64,000 bases of DNA, from assembly GCA_018340375.1 (NCBI GenBank), contig JAFFJZ010000030.1, positions 1,612,001-1,676,000 of the forward strand, given 5' to 3'. The notes under the pieces are model-generated. The model ran no database searches. It was not told the DNA's origin and saw only the letters and a program-made list of their open reading frames with translations. This stretch comes from Gonatopus flavifemur (taxonomy: Eukaryota; Arthropoda; Insecta; Hymenoptera; Dryinidae). Both the position numbers and the translations under genes were made by a program. Positions 56,187 to 64,000 of the stretch are shown in pieces (the first letter of the stretch is position 1; the number at the start of each line of letters is the position of its first letter).

Positions 56187-56675
56187 ATGAGTTGTCTATC
56201 AGCTTCGTTCTTTATCTGTGTGGCTCTTCATCTGCTGAATTGCAATGTACCGTCTACGCGGAGAAGAACATCTAGGAACTAGCGCATAAACAACGATCAC
56301 ATATTAATCGTGAGGAGACATTCTTGAAATAAAAGCATGAACCTATCCGCTGATCCCATGCGGCAATGCGATGAGTGCATAGATAATATTTTCATCCCAG
56401 AGAGTTCCACGGAATGAACCGGTGGAACTCCTTGCGAATGATACGTCATCGATGCTCATGCCCTAATTCCTAGATATTTTTTCTGTGTAGGTTTCTTAGA
56501 AGACCGCTGCTTTTCAATATTCCGATTTTCACTTCTCAATTTTTATACACTAACCCAGTTAACCCATCAAATCCGAGAAATGCTCAATTCTTGATTGATG
56601 TTTGAAACTTATATTCTGCAGTGGGAAATTGAAATAAAAATTCAAAACATACATATTCTATTATATTCGAGGGGG
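56187..56675. other. No feature recognised
   Basis: Mixed sequence without frames of note. Confidence 0.5.
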
Positions 56676-56755
56676 CTCTTTCGATTGGCGCAGTGGATTG
56701 CGTTTTGAAGATCGGAAAACCCAATACGAGGCGTTTTGGATCTTTGTTCGCATCA
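56676..56755 (+). repeat. Degenerate tRNA-like sequence
   Basis: TTGGCGCAGTGGATTGCG at about 56693 fits an A box (TGGCGCAGTGG). The B-box region (GGCGTTTTGGATC) is degenerate. Probable SINE head or tRNA pseudogene. Confidence 0.4.
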
Positions 56756-56974
56756 ATAAAGTTGCTGAATTAATGTCAAACCACAACCAAAAGTGCACAA
56801 AATCTATGAACTTGGAGTAGGAATTTTTTCGTCCTGCTTCGAATCAACCTAACCTCTTTGAAAAAATAATATGTCGAAAGAATAAACATTATCTGATCAA
56901 TTTTGAGGAATATCGATGAAATTCTCATATCTCGTGGTAAAGCTGTCCCCAAAATGTATGCATAGAGATTTTCG

Positions 56975-57233
56975 GGGTTGCTGATCAATAATTTGAGGTT
57001 AAATTTTTTCAATTTAAGATGGCGGATCCAGTATGGCATACCGAAATCCATAGAATGCTTCTCAATCATGAGAAAATGTTCATACGGGGGTTTTAGGGGT
57101 TGCCGATCACCAATTTGAGGTTAGATTTTCAAAATTCAAGATGGCGGATCCAATATGGGATGCCGAAATTCAGAAAATGGTTCTCAGTCATGAGAAAATG
57201 TGCATACGGAGGGTTTCTGGGGTTGCTGATCAC
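56975..57233. repeat. Tandem repeat of about 115 bp, just over two copies
   Basis: Units begin GGGGTTGCTGATCA at about 56978, GGGGTTGCCGATCA at 57095 and GGGGTTGCTGATCAC at 57219. Shared words include AAGATGGCGGATCCA and CATGAGAAAATGT. The third copy is cut off by the hAT-related 3' end at 57234. Confidence 0.85.
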
Positions 57234-58014
57234 TAGACTGCGGAAGTTTATGCAGGATCATTTTGAATGAATAGAATAGAATGGGTTGGCTTATGATGAT
57301 TCATTTCCACGCTTGTTTCGTTTCCAACATGCAAATTAACATATGCGAAGAATATGTTGTGAATATGCGTGGAATATACACACAAAATATGCAAAATATA
57401 TATACGCTTTATACTTTATATGCAAAAACATGCAAACAAAATTTTCAAAAATATTGGTATCAACAGAACTTTCTCACAAAAAAAAAAATTGCTCATTTTG
57501 AACATTCAAGTTATTATTGGAATGACAAGAAATAATTAGTATCTTTTCAAGATTCGACACCCAGACCCAGTGTTATTTTTTAGATAAAATTGATTTATAC
57601 GCCGAAAATGATATCTCGACGTCACAAGATGTAATCGGAGCAAATTTATATTCACTCCACAAATCAGACAAAATTCTTTGAGGTGGTGGAGCTCTTACAT
57701 TTTTCAATATATCAGAGACTCTGAATATTTCTGTAACTCCGACATAGTCCGCTGTTGTAGTCCGCAAGAGCCTGGTACATTGTGTAAATCATCGATGCAA
57801 GTACGTGCCCCTGTAACAGATTCAGTCGAAAGTATTCCTACTGCTTGCAGTTTTTTCATCATTATTGGAAGAGTTTTGAAATGAGTTTGGATCACACTCA
57901 AATCCCTTGTGAGCTGCTCACTTTGCAAAACATCCACTGCTTTTTCGAATGACCTAGCTCCTGTAGGATCGAATGATTCAATCACTCTTCTGATATCAGT
58001 CGCATGGATAGCAT
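57234..58014 (-). pseudogene. hAT-related transposase, C-terminal part (continues at 63574)
   Basis: The minus strand reads RRVIESFDPTGARSFEKAVD, LTRDLSVIQTHFKTLP, a frameshift near 57710, then KFAPITSCDVEISFSAYKSI. This is the C-terminal half and dimerisation motif of a hAT-like family (similar to CGGBP1-like transposases, from memory). The 3' ~430 bp is repeated at 32602-33045. The upstream half is at 63574-64000, separated by a 5.6-kb insertion. Confidence 0.75.
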
Positions 58015-58959
58015 GGAAATGTAACAACCAATGTTGTTTTCAACATAAATACCGGATGGCTCGTGTATTAGGCAGGAATAATTCACTCTCTATGTAAATT
58101 GAATTGGAGTTTATTTCGATTCTCGCTTTAATCAACAGCACATTAATGAACATAAAGGTCTGTACATTTTGGATATAACTAACTTCCCCAATGTAAAATA
58201 TTAGAGAACGGGATTCCACTCCAGAATCCACACCTTTTCAAACTTACAAAGGATATAATTCACCAGTTATCAAACGAGAAACTGAGATCTCGAGCATTGG
58301 AATATTCTGACGAATTGTAAACGTCTACTTTCCTACTTTGTAATCCCCCTAGTATTGGGTCCGATTGTACTTACACCATACAGAGCTTGAGGAAAGGGAT
58401 AGAAAAAGGAGTGGCCACATGTTCATTGATATCCATATTCAGGGGCGTCTTTACGTTTTTGCCGCCCAGGGGCTAATAATATTTCGCCGCCCCCAACCTG
58501 AGCTGAATTGATATTTTCAATCATTCCCTCAGGTGTATTCATGTTATTTGGGAACTATGTAATATAACTCGAAAAAATATATTATTTAATAAAACTTGGA
58601 CACACTCAACAGGATTAAACATTCAGCATTATAAACTATTGGTAACCTACATTTCCATAATCAAAAAAATATCGAAAGTATTGAATAAACTCATCCAGAA
58701 ACTTTTATATAAGTGTATAGGATCAACAAGGTACCGGAATTGAAGCTCTAGAGGTGCCAAGATCAATGGAGAAAAATAGATAACGAACGTGAATCATGCA
58801 AAATAAACGTAGAATAATGGATCAAGTTCTCGCATAGGACGTCAGCATTCAATGAAATGTCGCTGAAACAATAATGTCATACATCAAAAGCCTACGAAAA
58901 TTTCTCTACCGTTTTCAAAGAAAAAATATCTCTCACATTCCAGTTTATTTTTCATTGAC

Positions 58960-61521
58960 TCAGAAAAATTTCCTCCTTGATTGGGATTCAGCAAATGAGT
59001 CGATCAAATCATCATAATTGACTTGTTTTGTTAAGTCCGATTCAATTTCCAGAATGGCAGTTTGATTCAAACGATTCTCAGACATTTGTGACCGAAGAAA
59101 ATTTTTAATTCTTCATAACACTGAAAAAGATCTCTCTGCAGAACAATTAGATGTCGGTATGGTCAAAAATATTCTCAATGCAATGTTGACGTATGGATAC
59201 AGATCTTGTAGATTGTTATCATAAATTAATCTACAAAGGGCGAAAATCGAATGTGGAGGTTCTTTCATGATTTTCACAAAACCAAAAAAATGAAGACATT
59301 CATTTTCAAACACTTCTGCTTCTGGCAAGTCCTCTTTGTATATACTGCTCAAAATTGCCGCATGTTTTGCAATAATTTCACGCTCCAAATAAATTCCAGT
59401 AGTGAGAAAACTAAATCTTGTGCTCAGTTCGTGATACGCTGTTTTTCGTTGTCTTGGTTCAGCGATTAATCTATCAATAATGATTAAATAGGTATTTGTT
59501 TTGAACTTAATTCGACCGGTCGGATCAACTCCATATTCCCGGCTTTCGTCCGCTTGAAGTTTTCTTTTCTTCTTTCTTTTATTTGCATCCTCGTATTCTA
59601 TGATTTCAGATTTAGCAAGAGCCTTAGTTTCATATGTATCAAAGTTTTCTCTAATACTCGTCACATATTCATTCAGTGAATCATACAATTTAGCAACAAC
59701 AGAAAGATCAATGTCAGATGATTGAAGCTTCATGCTAGTTTTGTTAAATCTATCTAATAAATCATTCCACAAAATAGAAAGAATCACAGTTTCCAAACGC
59801 CGTAGCTGACGCAGGTATCCAGAAGCTTGACTTCGTGTAATAGATTTTTCTGTCTGATCATTGATAATAATTGTAAGAGCTTCTATAATTTCGTTCCAGT
59901 CTCTATTAAGACTTTCACAAGCATCATAACGAGCTGACCAGCGAGTTTTGGATAAACTTTTCAAATTCACATTTTCTCTTTTGGTTAAACATTCTTGAAA
60001 TACTTTCCAACGATGAGTAGAACTTGAAAAAAATACGTAAAGATTTTGCAGAAGCATAAAAAAGTCATTGCTTTCTTTACAGCAATTAGCTGCATGCTTC
60101 CCAATCAAATTCAAAGAATGGGCCGAGCAGGGCGTGTAAAAAACTATTGGATTAATTTCGCGTATTCTTGCCTGTAAACCAGTATATTCCCCAGACATAT
60201 TTGATGCATTATCATAAGATTGACCTCTGCAATTTTTCATGTCGATATCATGATCCGCCAACATACCAGTAACAGCAACAAAAAGATCTTCTGATTTATG
60301 ACTAATACGTGGAAGGAAACAAATAAATCTTTCTACAGGATTTCCATTTTCTAAAACATATCGGATGATTATTGCTAGCTGGTCAATGTGAGATATGTCT
60401 GGTGTAGAATCTACAATAATAGAAAAGTACTTGGCGGTTTGTATTTCTCCAACGATATGCTACTTCACTTTTTCTGCCATGAGTTTAATAAACTGTTCAT
60501 AGGTGTTCGGAGACAAATATGAAGTATGTCCTTGTCCTGGATTGCCATACTTGGTAATATGTTCCGCCACAAAAGGGTCGAACTCAGATATTAATTCAAT
60601 GCACATTATGAAATTGCCACTATTGGATGAGGATCCAAATTTTGTAGTATGTCCTCTAAATGGTAAACCAGCAGCTGCCAGTGACTTGACCACTGCAACG
60701 ACCCGTCTTAAAACATTACGCCAGTACCGTTTCTCATCATTTATCTGATTCAAAAGAGGTTTGTCAATCGTTCCTGTAGTGGACATCCGAGATTTCATAA
60801 CTAAAGCGCATGATTTGTGTTCTGATGAGTTCTCATGTTTCTTCAAATGTTCGTTACCATGCTTCCAATCATCGAATCCTTGTTTTGCAAACTTCGTTGT
60901 TCCACCAAATAGCTGACACGGGATACAAAAAATTTTTCCAGTGCTTTCTGAATACATCAGGTATGATCGCTTTATTTTTTGACCGTTGATCAACTGTGTT
61001 TCAAACAGCGATTGAGATAGATATCGATTTTGTACACTAATACATCTTTTCGAGCGACTGAAGTCTAACTCACCAATGTGGTCTTGATTGATCCCATTCT
61101 TTATGATATATTCGCGTGTAGCATTATTTACATGCCATAAAGCTGGATCTCCTATAATATCATTGAGAGGATTATCTTGAACATATACATTCCCCAATCG
61201 AGACGATGGAGTTGGTTCTTGACGCGTGATTTGCTCAATATTTGGACTGGATTCCATTTCAGAATTAGAAGTCTCTGGGAATTGAAATAAGACGGTTTGA
61301 ATATGATCATCATCGTGTTTACTATTGGAAGTCTGATCTTCTTCAGCAGCAGTTGAAATTGATATAAATTCAGTACTCCTGGGTATGTTCACATTGTCGG
61401 GTGTTTTGAAAAAACTATCAATTTTTAGGGTTTTGTTTATTACTTCACGGTGTTTTTCAGCTTTATTCAGCGCTTCTCTTCTATAAGCCGCACCACTCAA
61501 CCGTTTCCTACCGTCACTCAT
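58960..61521 (-). pseudogene. hAT transposase (Tip100/ZMYM-like) with two nonsense codons
   Basis: One 853-codon frame from ATG 61521 to TGA 58960, broken only by TAG at 60460-60462 and TGA at 59113-59115. Domain order: charged N-terminus; TTF-type zinc region (GKIFCIPCQLFGG ... HLKKHENSSEHKSC, about residues 195-250); catalytic-core landmarks VDSTPD (about 370), SYDNASNMSG (about 440), TPCSAHSLNLIG and KTRWSARYDA; hAT dimerisation tail IPTSNCSAERSFSVL (about 795), followed by KNFLRSQMSENRL after the second stop. Length and order match ZMYM1-like hAT proteins. The second stop lies in the last 52 codons, so only the first is certainly disabling. Confidence 0.93.
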
Positions 61522-62541
61522 TCTGATAAAGTTTTCCCAACAAAAGGCAACAAAATATAATAATAGGTGAAAAATAAACTTGACTCATCGAAAATATCAA
61601 CTCAGATAGCGCTGGAACGTATTATGAACATGCTCAAAACATGGTTCTCTGAAGAGTGTGTTGAAAACGTTCGACGATATTTTTGATATTTTTTTTCACT
61701 CAGACAACAATCAGCAATTCAATTAATCAACTAGTTGAATTTTCGTACAGAGGTAAGATACAGTAGCTCCAATGAAATCAATGAACTAACCTAAAAAACC
61801 GACTCACGCGCGACCAAGGCACCAGTCTTCCCTGCAATAATGACAACTAATGAGAGCTTCACCGTCGAGACAAGGACTGTGAACTCAATATGAGATTTTG
61901 TAACATTGTTTGTAGCACTGCAAGCGTAAGGTAGCGCAACTATCTGGTTTCCCCACAAATGGAATAACTATGCTTTAGTGTTCATATATATACTTTCGCT
62001 AACTATCGCTTGGAGTGTTGTAAACAGTTCTAACCCGGAGAAAAATGTGGGTCGAAAATGAAATAGTGATTTTGGATAAAAGGTTCAGAATTTTTCCTCA
62101 AATCTGAGAGTATTTCTTGAAATTTGAGAATATTTCTTAAGCTTGTAATAAAGATAAAATGGTTCACATTTCTGTTGAATTTTACTTGAAAATGGATTAC
62201 AAATTCTGAATACTTGACGAAGAATAGGAAGAAAATATGAACTTTCCAAAAGTCGAACATTAAATTTTACAAAGTGAATGAAAAAATTTCGAAATTGAAT
62301 TTTAGGAAAATTCCAGGAAAATCTTTCCGTTGGGAAGATTATAACGATATGCTTGCAAATGAAAAGGGAAATGCAAACTCGTGACAAAGGTTAAATTGCT
62401 ATCTGGAGAAATTTGTTTGAATCAAATAAAAAATACATAAGGAAAATTCATTCATTTAAAAAAAAATGTCATTAATTCAAAAAACTTTGACAGCAGATTG
62501 ATACGTAAATTATTTCCGTGAATTTGAAGAAAAACACACTA

Positions 62542-62720
62542 CCCTGGTTGAAGTCGCATAGCAATTCGAAAGAAAATGTTCTTATTATGAAACACTATGG
62601 ATTTTGCAACAGGATATTCATAAGTAAACCATGAAGTCCTATGAATATCCTGTTGCAAAATCCATAGTGTTTCATAATAAGAACATTTTCTTATGAATTG
62701 CTATGACACTTGAACCAGGG
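62542..62720. mobile_element. 179-bp palindromic MITE nested in the hAT, TA flanks
   Basis: CCCTGGTTGAAGTCGCATAG at the left and the inverse CTATGACACTTGAACCAGGG at the right. Arms of about 80 bp are nearly perfect through ATTTTGCAACAGGATATTCA. TA lies at 62540-62541 and 62721-62722. Tc1/mariner-type non-autonomous element. Confidence 0.92.
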
Positions 62721-63573
62721 TAAGGAATAGAACAGTTCAAACAACCATGCACGGCAGTTTGATGAGTTCATGCACAAAGCGTGTTTGAATGTATCCAATT
62801 TCCGTACATACACTTTAAATTCGAATGTTTTATTTTGATGCACTCAGAGTTTGAAGCCTGTAGTCGCTTTTAAAACGCTTCAAAGCATGTAAATATATTC
62901 ATAAAATAGATAAAATGTTCAATTATCAAATACTTAATCTGAGTTATTAACACATTCGTATATTCTTAAGTGTTTAAAAAGTGAGTAAATGATTTAAATA
63001 CTGTGAGTATATTAACATAAAACACTTGAATTTACATTTTCCGCTCCCTTCGTGCTTGAACGCATTTGATAACTGGAAAAAAACTTCTATATTTTTGCCG
63101 CCCCCTGAAATTTGCCGCCCTGGGCTATAGACCCTTGAGCCCCCCCCCCTAAAGACGTCCCTGTCCATATTGAAGTCACCATTCTCAACTGGACATACTT
63201 CCTTCCTTCCCTCGTTAATTCAACGGCCTGGACAAGAATTCCATCCTCGCGTTTTCTCAGTAAGGGATGTATTTCTAAAATGTCTCCCTCGTAGAATTAG
63301 AATATTTCCGGCCTTTGCACGTCCTCGTTAGTATGGAATCTCAAATAAAATCACGTATCAAAGGAAAACTCATCACGATTGGCCCGTGTCAACTAGTATT
63401 TGTACTCGTGACGAGATTGACGTACTGGATTTCATCGTTGAACCGTGCGACATCGATGATTAGTCATTTTAGAGTAGAGTGCACCACCGTCCAGCCTTCA
63501 CATTTCAAAATTCTGACCAGTGGACATGGATTGTATATTCGGAGGGAGAGGTGCGAGAAGGAGAGCTCAAACA

Positions 63574-64000
63574 GATAGCATAAAAAAGTGCAGCTTGAAG
63601 CCATGTGCTCCATCTTGTTAGTATTAGTTCCGGTGGTGAAGGAACATTCAATAATCGTGTTGGATAACATTCAATTCGAAGAGGAGCTTTCAAAAGTACT
63701 TTCTTAACAGAAGATATCAATGTAGTGGCAAGCTAACGTATTTCCTCAGCTACTCTATTGAATCCATGAACTAAACATGTCAGATGGATTAGATTTGGAT
63801 GAAATACTTTGAGGTTTGTAGCAGCTTTCAACATGTATGCAGCTGCATCAGTAACAAACAGTAGTACTCGTTCTTCAAGAATGCCGTTCGGCCATAGCAC
63901 TCGCGATGAAGAATTCACAAACCTTGCAATTGTTTCGTGATTTGTTCGTCCAAGTATTTTGGTAGCAATCAAATGTGGTGTAGTTGCCTCCTCTTCACAC
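63574..64000 (-). pseudogene. hAT-related transposase, central part, runs off the window
   Basis: The minus strand reads NHETIARFVNSSSRVLW, VLLFVTDAAAYMLKAATNLK and IHLTCLVHGFNRVAEEIR, then a TAG at 63733-63735, then SSVKKVLLKAPLRIECYPTR and LTRWSTWLQAALFYAI, where the 5.6-kb insertion begins. The frame is the same on both sides of the TAG. The TDAAAYM and HLTCLVHGFNRV blocks correspond to the hAT catalytic-core and Cys/His region. The N-terminus lies beyond 64000. Confidence 0.78.

Larger units (their letters stand above)
58440..63163 (-). mobile_element. hAT transposon, 4.7 kb, complete ends and 8-bp TSD
   Basis: TIRs CAGGGGCGTCTTTA (58440) and the inverse of CAGGGACGTCTTTA (ending 63163). 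TSD TCCATATT at 58432-58439 and 63164-63171. Subterminal TTTGCCGCCC words occur at both ends. It carries one transposase on the minus strand and a nested MITE at 62542-62720. Long AT-rich flanks (61522-62541, 62721-63060) hold no other gene. Confidence 0.95.
58015..63573. mobile_element. 5.6-kb insertion flanked by 8-bp repeat GATAGCAT
   Basis: GATAGCAT at 58007-58014 and 63574-63581 flanks it. Removing the insertion and one repeat joins the two halves of the surrounding transposase in frame (FYAI then HATDIRRV). Outside the nested hAT (58440-63163) only about 820 bp remain, with no recognised ORF or TIR. Its own class is unknown; the 8-bp duplication fits a hAT-type event. Confidence 0.65.

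Noticed and set aside
58015..63573. The interruption of the hAT-related transposase as an intron
   Set aside because: A GT can be placed near the upstream junction (GCTATCT/GTTTGAG), but no AG acceptor fits the downstream side. The 8-bp direct repeat and in-frame rejoining fit an insertion better.

Overview
The window reads as AT-rich intergenic sequence from an animal nuclear genome, most likely an insect (possibly hymenopteran). The evidence is the mix of mariner, BEL/Pao, hAT and jockey-type elements, GT-AG introns, and a primer-binding site matching the metazoan tRNA-Pro 3' end. I found no convincing host protein gene, no tRNA or rRNA gene and no CRISPR array. Almost every long reading frame belongs to a transposable element, and the window is a layered record of insertions.

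Layout. 1-1.4 kb: truncated non-LTR reverse transcriptase (minus). 2.0-7.1 kb: non-autonomous elements, namely a hAT MITE with 8-bp TSD, several ACACGG-type MITEs and a 1.1-kb foldback element with TA flanks. 7.1-8.4 kb: complete mariner with intact transposase and perfect 36-bp TIRs. 9.4-11.4 kb: array of short hairpins whose stems covary, split by a second, dead mariner. 11.4-18.4 kb: near-complete BEL/Pao retrotransposon (minus) with both LTRs, 5-bp TSD, tRNA-Pro primer site and decayed gag and pol. 20-25.3 kb: foldbacks, a GT microsatellite with degenerate repeats, and an intact DD41D transposase frame. 25.7-26.9 and 35.5-37.6 kb: two diverged copies of an unrecognised spliced unit encoding a small CxxC...CxxC protein. 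27.4-32.6 kb: jockey-superfamily LINE (minus). 32.6-45 kb: transposon fragments, MITEs and foldbacks. 45.5-49.2 kb: 3.75-kb element with TIRs of about 700 bp and a spliced, decayed DDE-like transposase. 49.4 kb: near-perfect 260-bp palindrome. 50-57 kb: minisatellite, tRNA-like SINE heads, N-terminal fragment of the long-TIR transposase family, third mariner and a LINE fragment. 57.2-64.0 kb: nested hAT story, in which a hAT-related transposase is split by an insertion with 8-bp duplication GATAGCAT; that insertion holds a complete 4.7-kb hAT (TSD TCCATATT), which holds a MITE.

These genes do not form a pathway. Only two transposase frames look uninterrupted: the mariner at 7.3 kb and the DD41D transposase at 23.8 kb. 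The most unusual signals are the two hairpin arrays with compensatory stem changes (9.5-11.3 and 36.0-36.2 kb), the duplicated spliced CxxC unit, and the long-TIR transposon family.

All alignments were done by eye. Family names rest on motifs I can read, not on searches.
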